Position numbers and translations under genes: made by a program. From Beroe forskalii (Eukaryota; Ctenophora; Nuda; Beroida; Beroidae): 64,000 nt of DNA. Shown here in pieces: positions 53,806 to 64,000 of the stretch. The notes beneath the pieces are model-generated. The model did no database searches and was not told where the DNA came from. It was given only the letters and a program-made list of their open reading frames with translations. The stretch spans positions 141,480 through 205,479 of the forward strand of contig WFMF01000323.1 of NCBI GenBank assembly GCA_011033025.1, in the 5' to 3' direction. Position 1 is the first letter of the stretch. Every line of letters starts with the position of its first letter.

Positions 53806-54365
53806 GGCAGAATTTTCCCCAGCTATTGACAAGGTCAAGACACAGAGTCACTGAGCAACAGAGTTTTGGTATGCAGTGACGTATTGACAAGCATAGGGTT
53901 TGAGCGGGAACTCTCTCTCTCTACTAGCTCACATACGTCATTACGTCACCGTGTACTGAGTACAGTGCTCGTGCCTTGACATTGCCAATTGCTGTGTATA
54001 TTGTATAATGTATATTGTATTTCACATGGTAGCGGACAGTGGATTGTCGTATAATATATTCAGTGCATTGCATTTTCCAATGAATTGATTTAATTCAATT
54101 ATTTACAGATTTAGCTAAGATAAGAGCTTAGTGATATGAATATGTTGCGTGTCAGTTGTATGTTCTAACCAATAAACTTCTCAGAATGTATGACTATGAT
54201 GAATGATATATTCATTGAAATATCACAAGAACACGACGTTTTAATTGTTCGTAACCACTCTACTCGTCCTATTTCTGATTAAATTTATTATATTCAGTTT
54301 CGTAAAATTCACCGTAGCCAAAGAACTAACTACAAAAACTTTCAACAAAATTTCATTATCTGGTT

Positions 54366-54554
54366 ATGATAGAAGAGATCGAGTTAGAACTACTGGCTCC
54401 AGTACAAAAGAAGGAACGATGCTACGAAGCGTATTTCCATTGCGGACGTCCTTTATGGACGGCCCCTAAAGCTACAGGTAAGAAATTAATGAATTACCCA
54501 AATTTTATTATGCACATTGCACAATTTCATAACCCGTCATATAATAGTTACTAG
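54366..54554 (+). CDS. short exon-like frame beyond the palindrome, unknown
   Basis: Reads IELELLAPVQKKERCYEAYF, then HCGRPLWTAPKATGKKLMNY and a His-containing tail, ending TAG. The composition is protein-like. It begins just outside the right palindrome arm. No splice sites were confirmed. Confidence 0.25.
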   Translation: MIEEIELELLAPVQKKERCYEAYFHCGRPLWTAPKATGKKLMNYPNFIMHIAQFHNPSYNSY

Positions 54555-54639
54555 AAGCACAGGAACATTACAAAACGTTGCCTTGAAGCAACTTTTCTTG
54601 GTACAGTTATCATTAATGGGTGAGAAGCAGATTTCAACC

Positions 54640-54918
54640 GAAGAAACTGGAGGATCAAGTGCACAATATGCACGGGGATGGTAGGATGGGCAGTTTTTTC
54701 GTGTCTAAATGGTCAAAGATGATGGGGAACATTTCGGGCGAAAATTCAGACCGCCACATTGGACAGATGAGGGAAGATTGGTACTAGGTAGCGTATACGG
54801 TATACACTATACATATTACATATCATTTATCGTTAGCTTATTTGGGGCAAATGAGACACTTTTTAGTGAAATATACCCCCATATCAAAAAGAGTACAATA
54901 GACTTAAAGAGAGAATGA
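54640..54918 (+). repeat. CTIC-motif coding-like repeat, third copy
   Basis: Frame 1 reads NRRNWRIKCTICTGMVGWAV, then FSCLNGQR, to TGA. A second frame from 54709 reads FRPPHWTDEGRLVLGSVYGI and LFGANETLFSEIYPHIKK. DNA for both parts matches 47,500-47,740 (gaccgccacattggacagat, gtagcgtatac), with a frameshift between them. Confidence 0.45.
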
Positions 54919-54993
54919 ACGCAATCGTAGTTTTAAAAGTCGTCAGAAAAGACTTCACTCAGAGTAATACCACATGTTCCCCTTTCAAATCAG

Positions 54994-55269
54994 GCGGAAG
55001 AGGTAGGCACACTTTCCGAGAATCTTGAGTACTATTGCAAAGCGCAATCAGTGCTTGTTGGAGAGCACGTAATGCTTGATAGCTGGCTTGATAAGCCCTT
55101 CTCATCTACAAATGAGGACGGTTTCTGCAAAATAATTGTCTTGAATAAACAACAGGACAAACATATAGAAAAAAAGTATTATTTTCATAAAATTCTATTT
55201 CATTTTTTTGTTAAGATTAATTATGAGGAGGGGTGGGTAGGAATGGTGTGTGGGGTAATGATTAAATGA
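54994..55269 (+). CDS. exon-like 91-aa frame after a good acceptor, unknown
   Basis: Follows cccctttcaaatcag and reads AEEVGTLSENLEYYCKAQSV, then LVGEHVMLDSWLDKPFSSTN and EDGFCKIIVLNKQQDKHIEK, to TGA. It is related to the 3' part of the frame at 35606-35878 (VVGTNIIVDCWIENKFSVTT). It lies 80 bp after the third CTIC repeat, which suggests that the CTIC and GEHVMLDSW parts are neighbouring exons of one gene type. Confidence 0.4.
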   Translation, partial: AEEVGTLSENLEYYCKAQSVLVGEHVMLDSWLDKPFSSTNEDGFCKIIVLNKQQDKHIEKKYYFHKILFHFFVKINYEEGWVGMVCGVMIK

Positions 55270-55274
55270 TGAAA

Positions 55275-56630
55275 CGGTGTAAATGTAGGTTGTTGTCATC
55301 ACAATTGCAGTTATACGTGCTAAACCACACTGTTCGGCTGTTGTTTTGCACTGATTCATTAAATCTATTGTGTACTTCATGATGAGGACGAGAGCATAGT
55401 GATTGGTGTATTAATCATAAATTACCCTCTCTGATACATGGTTATGACGTTGGCCCGGGACCCACCCCCATCTGGTGAGATGCAGAGAGGAGATAAACAG
55501 GTGAAAAGCAGAGGAAGTTAAACGAACTGCTCAGCATCTTCGACACTTGCTTTACACGTATCTCCATATAGTGGGATTACAGTATGGAGGCATGAGATAG
55601 AATAAAACAAGGGGAAATTGTTAATTACCATAAGCAAGGTTAGATATCGGACAATACTTCACCTACACTCACAAGTATATAATCAGCAGAGCAGCTGATT
55701 CTGCTAATCTAGGGTCTATGTACTGGTATTTGACAATCGAGACACATTCCGTTCGCTGAAGAAGTGTTGAAGTCAGGAACTCGGGGAGCCTGGTTTCATA
55801 TAAAAAGTGGATTGAGGGAACTATTGAAGAATTCATCTAACACCAACAAAACACCATGTCGAATCATGTATATTCCTATCACTATTCACCCGGCCATGCA
55901 GGCCATTTTAATTCGCGCCAAAATGTGAAACCGTAAAATCCGAAATCGATAAATAAAATCGCGCGTGCACGATCAAAATTATGGTCGCGTTCTCCAAACG
56001 CGACAAAATATTTGGCAACAACAATGTGCAATGTGCCACATTGTGGCACGTTCCATCGCGCAAGAACCCTGAGGGCAGAGTGTGTATGTAAGACGAGAGA
56101 GGATATTATAGCAGGGTTTGGAAGACGTAATTGAAGATTGGTAGCAGGTTTTGGGCAGTCTTTCTAATGCCTGCGTTTGCAACTTTAATTGATGTGCGCA
56201 CAACATTGACTGCCAAGATTTCATCTCATTCTTCAGCTGAGACCGAAAAAACGTTTCCACTGTCAATGATCCACACAAAAACAGGATGTGAATCGGTATT
56301 TAAATGTTTAATAAAACTGTAAGATAGAACTATAGTGACAATAAATTAAAATTGCTTTGTTCCCAACTCCCCAACACGAAGAAGTAGTTACTTGAAGAAA
56401 TAGAAGAGTAGAAGTAGAAGAAGTAGACTGTAGAGAAGCAGAAGAAGTAGTTTCTACTTAGGCATCCGAAAGGGTGGAAGGAGTGACAACTGGCAGGAAG
56501 CATATAAAAAACATTAACCTTCCCCTTGCACCTCTGGGTATGAGGAGCTCCAGTTCATAGTGTCAAGAAAATGCATAATTCGTCTACCATTCCCAGACAT
56601 CTCTGATGGAATCAAACTGGAGGTAGATAA
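55275..56630. other. intergenic, minor dispersed repeats
   Basis: 55,441-55,570 shares gttggcccgggacc, gcagagga and cttcgacacttgc with 36,030-36,060 and 45,910-46,020. A (gaagaagtaga)n stretch lies at about 56,380-56,455. Other frames lack support. Confidence 0.35.
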
Positions 56631-56639
56631 CTCGTATCC

Positions 56640-57595
56640 ACAGAATTAAGACATTTAGGTGTCAACTACGGCCAGAGAGTTAACATTCCGAAGTCAGATG
56701 TTGGATAAAGTGGTCTACTTCAACTTCTCAATATTTTGAGCGCAGTCATGTTTGCATGGGAGACTTCAACAGACCAGCTTAAATGAAACCCATTATACAT
56801 GGGCTCTGATTGCCCGCGTCACAAACCACTTAGGAACAAGGTGAAAAACTTGATATCAAAAGCCTAACAATGACACTTTGCTCATTTTACTTTTACATTA
56901 TTGAAATATGCAATCATGCTTGTCATTCTTCAGCCGTTTCAAATTGCGTAATATTGATTTTCACCTGATAACTGACGAAATCAAAAAGAAGGCTCTCATC
57001 GCAAAGTACCTTCATACAAATGATGATTATTTGCTCTATTTATATTTTGTGCTGCTTATAAATTAGAATTCTTGCACTTTTTGAAAAATTTTAGAGATAA
57101 TTACAATCAATTTCATGAACTCGTTTCCACAGAATTAAGACATTGAGGTGTCAACTACGGCCAGAGTTACAAGCTCTCAAACATTCCGACATGTGGAGGA
57201 ATCAAAGTCACATGTTGGATAAAGTGGCCTACTTCAACTGGGAATTAAAATATTTTCAGAGCAGTCATGTTTGCAGGGGTGACTTCAACAGACCAGCTTG
57301 TGGAGAAGCCGAAACCACTGGCTTGATAGAGTGAACTTTCTCGACAGAGAGAATTAAAGAGGATGAGGATGTAAAGTACTGTAAGACTACGATTAGCGTT
57401 TTACAATTTAATTCCACACAACTGCAGTAATCCGCAAATTGGATCTGCTTGTGGAGAAACCGAAACCACATGTTAGATAAAGTGGCTTTCCTCGACAGGG
57501 AAAATACCACCCCCATATTGGAGCGTTATCTAAACAACAAACTCTCAAACCTGGTTCGGTGCCTACCAAAGGGAGAGCGTGACCGACCCTGACAC
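56640..57595 (+). repeat. HMLDKVAFLDREN exon family, copies 1-3
   Basis: Copy 1 (56,640-56,780, degraded) and copy 2 (57143-57334: WRNQSHMLDKVAYFNWELKY) share the flank agacatt-aggtgtcaactac. Copy 3 (57452-57592) reads WRNRNHMLDKVAFLDRENTT, then PILERYLNNKLSNLVRCLPK and GERDRP, to TGA. Further copies lie at 59,990-60,640. The shared frame and differing DNA suggest duplicated coding exons. The family is unknown to me. Confidence 0.5.
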
Positions 57596-57766
57596 TAGTA
57601 CTGTGAGGATCAACATCACAAGGCAAGCCCGCCTTTAAGTGATGCCTGATGTTAAGTTTGAATGATAAATGGGTTTTGGCATTCAACCAAATAACAGCAT
57701 TTATATATGATCATACGAGTATTCTTTCGGGCATTGTAACTATCTACTAGAAACTCACTTTATACA

Positions 57767-58352
57767 TGACTAGCAGGCCCGTCGGGCCTGCAAATACACA
57801 GCTCACTCGGTGCTGCTACGCAGCACCTCGTTCGCAAATTTCAAATCCACAAAGTACTTTTTACCGCATCAAAAAATTCCAATCAGACCAAAAGTTATTA
57901 CGGTTCAACGTATTCAAAACAGCATTGAACAGAAATGAACGCGCGCGCTCAATATGTAACCATAGCAACGCGCGCGCCTATACCAAAACTGCACGTGCAC
58001 GCTTCAAAATGTGTCTACAAAAGGACAAAAAACGTGACGGAGTACATAATAATAATACAGAGGTTGCGAAATTATATTAGAGACTAGCAGGCCCGTTGGG
58101 CCTGCAAATACACAGCTCACTCGGCGCTGCTACGCAGCACCTCGTTCGCAAATTTCAAATCAGCTAAATACTTTTTACCGCATCAAAAAATTCCGACCAC
58201 ATCAAAAGTTATGAAGCTTCGAAATCAAAACAGCATTAAACAGAAATGAACTCGCGCGCAATTAATCTGCACGTGCAATTTCCCCCATTGCGCGCGCGTT
58301 GCCATGGGGCGTGACGTAAAAAAAACACGATTTGCGACTTTATAAGTAAGAC
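57767..58352 (+). mobile_element. ACTAGCAGGCCCGT dispersed element, two copies in tandem
   Basis: Copies at 57,767-58,080 and 58,082-58,352 both begin ACTAGCAGGCCCGT, contain a 5' hairpin (gcaggcccgttgggcctgc), gctgctacgcagcacctcgt and ttttaccgcatcaaaaaatt. The second ends gcgactttataagtaaga. A third copy is at 59,681. Short, non-coding and 5'-structured, they look like non-autonomous elements. The class (SINE, MITE or Helitron-like) is not settled. Confidence 0.7.
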
Positions 58353-58354
58353 TA

Positions 58355-59470
58355 GATCATAGCGCACTGGATTGTAGCTGATCAATAGATCGTGGAACAA
58401 AGCATATGTTGATCGTACTAGCTCAATAGATCGCAGCTCACTAGATCATGGCTCACTAGATCGTAGCATCATGATCACTAAATCGTGGAGGATAGATCAT
58501 TACACCGTGGGTCAATAGATCGTTGATCAGTAGATCGTACTAATTCGTAGCTCACTAAATCGTGGAACATAGAGCCTGGAATCACTTTCTATACTCAGAT
58601 ATCAAATGTAGTACCCCGAGATCAAATGTCGTACCCTGAGATCAAACGTCGTACCCTGGGATCAAACGTCGCAGCCTGGAATCAATTTCTCTACTTATAG
58701 ATCAAATGTCGTACCCTGAGATCAAACGTCGTACCAAGAGATCAAACGTCGTACCTTGGGATCAAACGTCGCAGCCTAGAATCAATTTCTCTACTTAGAG
58801 ATCAAATGTTGTACCCTGAGATCAAATGTCGTACCAAGAGATCAAACGTCGTACCTTGGGATCAAACGTCGCAGCCTGGAATCAATTTCTCCTATACTTA
58901 AAGATCAAATGTCGTACCCAGAGATCAAATTTCGTACATTGGGATCAAACGTCGCAGCCTGGAATCACTTTCTATAGGTACTTAGACTCTTAGAGATCAA
59001 ATGTCGTACCTTGGGATCATATCTCGTACCCTTTGTGATCAAAGGTCGTACTCGATTAGAGCCCACTATCAATTTACAGTAGCCTAAAATTAGAGATGAA
59101 ATGTCGTATGTGGAGATGAAGTGTCGCAGATGGACTGTCTGGAGATCAAATGTCGTGAGATCAAATGTCCGGCTCCCGTAGATCGTAGCTCATTGGATCG
59201 TAGCCCGTTAGATTGTAGCTCAATCTATCGTAATTCAATAAATCGTAGCTCAGTAGATCGTATAGCTCAGAAAATCGTAGCTCAATAGATCGTAGCTCCT
59301 TAGATCGCAGCTCACTAGATCGTGGAACATAGATAGATAGATCTTGGGTCAATACTTCAGTAGATTGTTGCTTAATAGATCGTGGAACATATAATATTAT
59401 TCATTTATAGATCGAGTTCATTAGATCTTAGCTCACTATAATCGTGGGATTCATCATCGAAACGTACAAC
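58355..59470. repeat. GATCGTAGCTCA / AGATCAAACGTCGTACC satellite
   Basis: Outer parts (58,355-58,590 and 59,165-59,470) are 12-15-bp units around tagatcgtagctcac. The inner part (58,600-59,060) is 20-bp units agatcaaacgtcgtaccctg grouped into higher-order blocks, each starting with gcctggaatcaatttctcta. Confidence 0.88.
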
Positions 59471-59680
59471 AGCTGATGGCGTAACATAAGTAAACGCAAA
59501 ACGACAGAAATGAATTTAATTCCACAGAGCTACAACGAAGGGAGAGAAGAACATACGTGGCAGGTGCGGTGGCTACTGCACTGGCCTGGTTCGTAACGTC
59601 GCAAAGTTATGTGCGCGCGTTTGAGCCTTGAATTGATGATTTTAGCGGCGCTTACGTATTTTGCCAGATTTTATTGAAAT

Positions 59681-59963
59681 ACTAGCAGGCCCGTTGGGCC
59701 TGCAAATTCACAGCTCACTCGGCGCTGCTACGCAGCACCTCGTTCGCAAATACCATCATTCAATCTGATTGAATATTTTTTACCGCATCGAAAAATTCCA
59801 ATCAGAACAAAAGTTATTTGAGCAACAAAATCAAAACATCATTAAACAGAAATGAACGCGCGCGCAATTAATCTGCACGTGCACTTTTCCCTTTTTTCTC
59901 GCGCGTTGCCATGGGGCGTGACGTACAAAGAAAAAACACAATCTGCGACTTTATAAGTAAGAT
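59681..59963 (+). mobile_element. ACTAGCAGGCCCGT dispersed element, third copy
   Basis: Full copy with the same start, middle (gctgctacgcagcacctcgt, attaatctgcacgtgca) and end (gcgactttataagtaaga) as the copy at 58,082. It has the cgcgcgcaatt and ttgccatggggcgtgacgta words in common. Confidence 0.7.
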
Positions 59964-59984
59964 ACGTAACTTTAATCTTACTCA

Positions 59985-60645
59985 ACATGGAGAAATCTAA
60001 ACCACTTGCACGATAAAGTGGCCTTCCTCGACAGGGAAAATATCACTGCCAAAATGCAGCTTTACCTAGACTATAAGTCTAAAACCTGCTCGGTGTAAAA
60101 CCTGGTTCGGTGCCTACCAAAGTGAGAGCGTGACCGACCCTGACAAGGTACTGTGAATATGACACACACGACAAGACCCATTATAAGTGATACCTGGTTT
60201 TGTCATTGAATCAAATATAATTATAAGCATGTATAATTACACTTGTGTTCTTTCGGGTATTGTAACTATCTAAGAAACTTTATACATTTAATCTTATACA
60301 TGTAACATAAATCTTATTCAATGCTTAGTAAGTAAATCAGTTCAAATTACAATAATTTTGGCTTCTTGGTTCGGAAATTGGGTCTGCTTGTGGAGAGAAA
60401 CGCCGTAAACGAATCCTACATGAGAAGGAATCGAAACCACATGTTGGATGAAGTGGCCTTCCTCGACAGGGAAAATACCACCCCCAAAATGCAGAGATAT
60501 TTGGAAGTTATAAATGCTGGTCCAGTGCCAACAAAAGGGAGATAAATCAGCTGGATATTTGGAAGTTACAAGGTTCAGTGCATACAAGAAAAAAATATGC
60601 TGGATAAAGTCGCCGTGAATTCATCTCTCCTTCAGTCCCCGTGCT
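59985..60645 (+). repeat. HMLDKVAFLDREN exon family, copies 4-6
   Basis: Copy 4 (about 59,990-60,115) reads NLNHLHDKVAFLDRENIT. Copy 5 (60,409-60,547) reads MRRNRNHMLDEVAFLDRENT, then TPKMQRYLEVINAGPVPTKG, to TAA. Copy 6 (about 60,590) is a fragment, KKNMLDKVAVNS. Copies 3 and 4 also share the next 150 bp (cctggttcggtgcctaccaaa, gtgaccgaccctgac). Confidence 0.5.
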
Positions 60646-60649
60646 GTAT

Positions 60650-61385
60650 CTATTTCATTAACCCCCTGCCCCTCGAGACCCAAAACCCCACCCTAACTAC
60701 GCCCCTGTAAACCATCTATTCAGGATGAGTAAGCGTGGAAGTAAGAGGAAAGCAGAACACTGGACACCCATTGAGAGAGCGATAAAGAAACAGTGAAGCA
60801 GTGGCAGTGAACAACCGTTCACTCTCCTCTTATACCCTTCTTCCTTGTTGACCCTTCAAAGGAAAGGTCACGACAATCTTTGGGAGAAATGTTTGTGTCA
60901 GATCACCCTCTGACGTCCCGAGCATACTTCAAAGAAGGGGCTTAAAAGGGTGGAATTGAAAAGAAAAATACATTATAGTGAATTAGTGATTTACGAGGAA
61001 AGACTCGACAGTATCGTGAATGGAGAATATAGCAATAACCTTATATTTGCTAAGAACTAATTTATTATCGATAACACTGAGCTCTTAAAAAAAGAAGCTC
61101 ACTTTTGTCAATACTTGGTCTGAAAGCTGTCCAATTAGCACCAGATCGAACAAATCATACAGTAGCAGAGAAATTCGACCATTTCAAAAAAGAGTACGCT
61201 GCTTTTAATAAAAAGCAGATTGATAATGCGCTACAAGCTTGATATTTACACCTTAGCGCTCACGGTTTACCATGTTATCCAATATCCATTTCCCTGCGAC
61301 AACAGCACACAAAGCAGTTAAGTATGTAACTATGTATATATGTTGCCCTTTACTATCCCTGAGATATGCACGGTCCAAACTACAG
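60650..61385. other. intergenic with two short coding-like frames
   Basis: 60725-60796 encodes MSKRGSKRKAEHWTPIERAI and stops. 60,914-61,060 reads KRVELKRKIHYSELVIYEER, then LDSIVNGEYSNNLIFAK, to TAA. A diverged echo of the second (caaagactccgcagtatcat) is at about 62,755. Neither can be placed in a gene. Confidence 0.25.
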
Positions 61386-61387
61386 CA

Positions 61388-62150
61388 CTACTGTACTGTA
61401 GTTTGTAGAGTAAAATAAACCTTGATATGGGGCAGTTCAGAACAATAACTTGAGGAAAAAAGTGACAATTTTCCTCCTCTAGGAAGACTCCCCACTTCAA
61501 CAATGGCTGTTGTGAACCGAGACGTTGGCTCTGCAACCCCAGCAAGGTCAGTAGCAAGCACAATCACACTCAAACAAACCCTCACTTCACCCCCAACACC
61601 AACATACGTAGAATTTGACGAAGTAAAGCGGCCGGGATTGTTAAAAACTGATATCGAACCAAGCCAAGGCGAGTGAATTCTCCGGATTTTCCTAGAATCG
61701 AAAGACATTCAAGAACGACGACGGAATTGAAACTTTATGAAACCTTGATTAGCTTGCTGTTTTGTTATGATGAAGAGAACAACAGATTGAAATTTTTTCA
61801 GGTGTGACTGGGACGAAGCGAAAAAAATCATCGGTATTCCAGATGAATTCGAGCACAACTCTGTGAGGATCATCTGCTCACTAGTAATTATGACATTCAT
61901 AGCTGCGTTAGGTGCCTCACACTTCACAAATTGGAAGATGTTAGAGTTCCTAGCTGACCAAGTGTGACCTTTAAACTCCAATGCATCTACACTTATTTGA
62001 GGCGCACCATCCCCACTTAACTCCAAAGATGGAATATCTGGGTCCCGAGCCCAGGTGCCAAGTCCACTTTTTGGAATACTTTGAGCACTAATATTCGGAT
62101 ACATAGACATAATCGAGATGGAAGAACTCAACTTCTCCTCATCGCTTTAG
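61388..62150 (-). CDS. two-exon reverse-strand gene, unknown; 5' end open
   Basis: Proposed exon A 62150-61809 follows ttgctaaag and reads SDEEKLSSSISIMSMYPNIS, then LGTWARDPDIPSLELSGDGA, and FVKCEAPNAAMNVIITSEQM. Exon B 61691-61388 follows a good acceptor (ctttcgattctag) and reads NNPGRFTSSNSTYVGVGGEV, then RVCLSVIVLATDLAGVAEPT, ending TAG-type stop after LQTTVQ. The 117-bp intron (GTCACA..TTCTAG) joins in phase 2 and removes the only in-frame stop (TGA, 61709-61711); without splicing the frame is otherwise open across both. The donor is weak. The beta-strand-rich, Ser/Gly/Val-rich composition is unlike the surrounding DNA. First internal ATG is at 62110. An upstream exon is likely. I do not recognise the family. 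Confidence 0.5.
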
Positions 62151-62159
62151 CAAATAGTA

Positions 62160-63585
62160 AATAAGATTACCTAAGTTACAGAGTATTTAGGACAGGGACA
62201 GGTTGAAAATTAGCTTGGAGAGATGGAATTTAATATCCGAGAAATCCACACAATTTATATCTTGTTGTTGATATACGTATACCTATAGCACGAGGGTAAC
62301 AGTAACTTTATTCAATGGAACAAGCTGGACAGGGTCATGGTTATTTCTTTATTTATTTCCTTATTCGAGAAGTACTCGATTACAAATAACTTCATTTACC
62401 CACCTGTCAATAGCAACAATAAGAAATGTTACTTTGTAAGAAATAAGCTGAACCAACAGGAGGGATTACTTATAGAAAATTTCATTTTTCGTTTCCCTGA
62501 AGTATGATATTACATATCTGGAGAGATAAATCAAGCTGCTTACTGCTACTGGACCGTCATCTCATAAGTATCAAAGAACTGATGAATCTTATTCACCTTA
62601 ACACATTTGTGCCTGGTGGATAAATACATGAAAGATAGTCTTACTAAAATAACAGATACTTGCACTAAGTAAGCTTACCATACCAAAAAATAAATAAAAA
62701 TTTTTAGGATAAAAATATAAAAGAAAAATATTTGTTACAGTATTGATTGTAAGCAAAGACTCCGCAGTATCATCAATGGAGTACCTATTAAGCTATTATA
62801 TGCTTTCGTTTTTCCCAGGTTCAGTTCAGTTCAGTTCAGATTCGGTTTCTGTTATCCTGTGAAGATTACAGTTTGTACGATCCCATCCTATAGTAACGTG
62901 GGAATAAGGAATACTTCAATTCATCAACATCTTCCAAGAATCATCAGAAGTCATCAGTGCAAATTTCATCATTTGTGAATTTAAGAGTGAGTGAATAGAA
63001 GTGTGAAGTGAGCGCAATTCGTGTGCCAAATTGAATTGTTATTAAATAATAATAATAATAATAATAATAAAGGGTGAATTGAATTGAACTATTCAGATTG
63101 ATATTATAGATTCACAGTTGAGTTCACTGAGATCACTGAGACACAATCACACACTCAGATCACAGTGGAAGTTCAGTGATTCGGTAATACTATAAGAATA
63201 GACTTGTTAAATACTGTACTCCATATCTCTTTCAGAAGTTATAAAAGTGTTTTGCTTTGTTGTAATTCTTGAAAGTTGATACAAATTTATACCATCAAAT
63301 TTGAGCTTTTTTAGGTCCATGCGCACGCTTACAACAATTATTACTAAGACTCAATTAAATTAAAACCTAATGATTGACTAAGTGAACCATTCTGAACCTA
63401 ATGAAGTAACTTTGATATATATCAAACACAGAGACATGTTATCAAAAAGAGATAGAACTGCTTAGTTGTTTTTTAGGACTTATACCTAGATTTATTCAAG
63501 ATATAACTATCAACTATCAAAACTTTAAAAGGGAAATAGTTCTGGAAGTCGGAAGATATAAGGATTGAGTAAGGCTTCAGCAGTT
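62160..63585. other. intergenic, possible promoter region of the right-edge gene
   Basis: AT-rich. Features are (cagtt)n at 62,820-62,840, an (aat)n microsatellite at 63,046-63,070, and ccgcagtatcatcaatgga, an echo of 60,990-61,030. No gene was supported. Confidence 0.35.
63046..63070. repeat. (AAT)n microsatellite
   Basis: About eight aat triplets. Confidence 0.9.
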
Positions 63586-63593
63586 ACTGGTTG

Positions 63594-63735
63594 ATGGAGG
63601 GAAATAGAGGGGAAAGCAAAGTTCAACCACCACGTTCTTACAAACAAATTGTTGATGAGGAGCAAAGAATTTTGGACAACAGAGCCCAAAACATCTATGA
63701 TACATCGATGCTACATCTATGTATGAAATATCCAA
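63594..63735 (+). CDS. first coding exon of a gene leaving the window, unknown
   Basis: ATG at 63594 opens MEGNRGESKVQPPRSYKQIV, then DEEQRILDNRAQNIYDTSML and HLCMKYP, and meets a consensus donor (CCAA|GTAAGG) at 63736 in phase 1. The acidic/basic helix-like composition fits a cytosolic or nuclear protein. The overlapping reverse frame (63577-63762) has no start or splice context that fits better. The next exon is outside the window or in the last 260 bp. Confidence 0.45.
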
Positions 63736-64000
63736 GTAAGGAAGGCTCAAAATACGAAACAAGTACGGTTTTCATATAAGTTTTTAATCAGTAATTTTGT
63801 TTATTAATAGTTTGGTCATTAAGTGAATATCATGTTATTTTTGTTCAACAATTGCAGTGGCACACTTGCACCTATGTCATGCTTACAAAGTAAAACAAAA
63901 CAGTTAACTTTGAAACCATGTATAACAATATCAGTTCAGAGAACAGTTCAATTACTATTTTAGAAACTGTGCACTAGTGCAGTTGCATTTTGCAGTGAAA

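Larger units (their letters stand above)
48498..54285. mobile_element. palindrome of two inverted Penelope-like elements
   Basis: The left arm (48,498 to about 52,045) and right arm (about 52,085 to 54,285) are near-identical inverted copies about 2.2 kb long once a 1285-bp insertion in the left arm is removed. Each contains a 5'-truncated reverse-transcriptase/GIY-YIG frame reading outward from the centre, plus about 480 bp of 3' non-coding DNA. The 40-bp spacer at the centre still codes in the left copy (SDEVHTVIKSIQDK), while the right copy starts abruptly at aaaatgaag. Penelope-like elements often occur as inverted or partial tandem copies. Copies differ by small indels, and both have frameshifts, so neither is active. 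Confidence 0.88.

Noticed and set aside
61709-61711. Selenocysteine or readthrough TGA
   Set aside because: A phase-correct intron removes the stop; no need to invoke recoding without evidence of a SECIS element.

Overview
The window is nuclear DNA of a multicellular eukaryote, most likely an invertebrate or early-branching animal. It is AT-rich, its genes are split by introns with GT..AG ends and AATAAA signals, it carries a six-EF-hand protein of the calbindin/calretinin/secretagogin type (an animal family), and it is crowded with transposon remains and minisatellites. No operons, CRISPR array or rRNA genes are visible. The species cannot be fixed from the sequence alone.

Genes. The anchor is a + strand hexa-EF-hand gene with exons at 5893-6009, 6830-6918, 7079-7260, 7416-7581, 7744-7876 and 28170-28354. 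Its first four introns are 820, 160, 154 and 162 bp; its fifth is about 20.3 kb. A small two-exon gene (5307-5821) points the other way from an ATG only 71 bp from the EF-hand ATG, so the two probably share a promoter. Upstream, a three-exon gene of unknown function reads 2187-3455. Inside the giant intron a second gene (9745-10366, TATA box, 43-bp intron, AATAAA) lies on the same strand. Further gene models of unknown function sit at 42599-43320 (+), 61388-62150 (-) and 63594 onward (+, leaving the window).

Repeats and mobile elements. 1-5.1 kb has four minisatellites. The giant intron holds a duplicated block (8.2-9.1 kb), a TIR element whose ends are themselves hairpins (13.06-13.75 kb), a 2.9-kb foldback element with TA duplications (13.90-16.79 kb), four degraded copies of a partly coding repeat (11.9, 16.8, 18.0 and 20.2 kb), one of them split by a TIR element loaded with a 41-bp minisatellite, a 145-bp perfect-type hairpin (24.27 kb), and a 15-bp minisatellite (24.95-25.2 kb). 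At 31.1-34.0 kb a second foldback element uses the same kind of monomer as the first but has different ends; a tRNA-Asp-like sequence lies in its loop. 34.4-36 kb is a duplicated promoter plus first exon. 37.3-44.4 kb is a tandem series of three 2-2.7-kb units. 48.5-54.3 kb is a large palindrome made of two inverted, 5'-truncated Penelope-like elements (reverse transcriptase plus GIY-YIG endonuclease); the left arm is split by a 1285-bp insertion that starts with a DNA cloverleaf. 56.6-60.7 kb contains a repeated exon-like motif (HMLDKVAFLDREN), three copies of a short dispersed element and a GATC-rich satellite.

Many short reading frames in the repeats are conserved between copies, which suggests duplicated and decaying gene fragments rather than random open frames. 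I could not search databases, so unnamed products stay unnamed.
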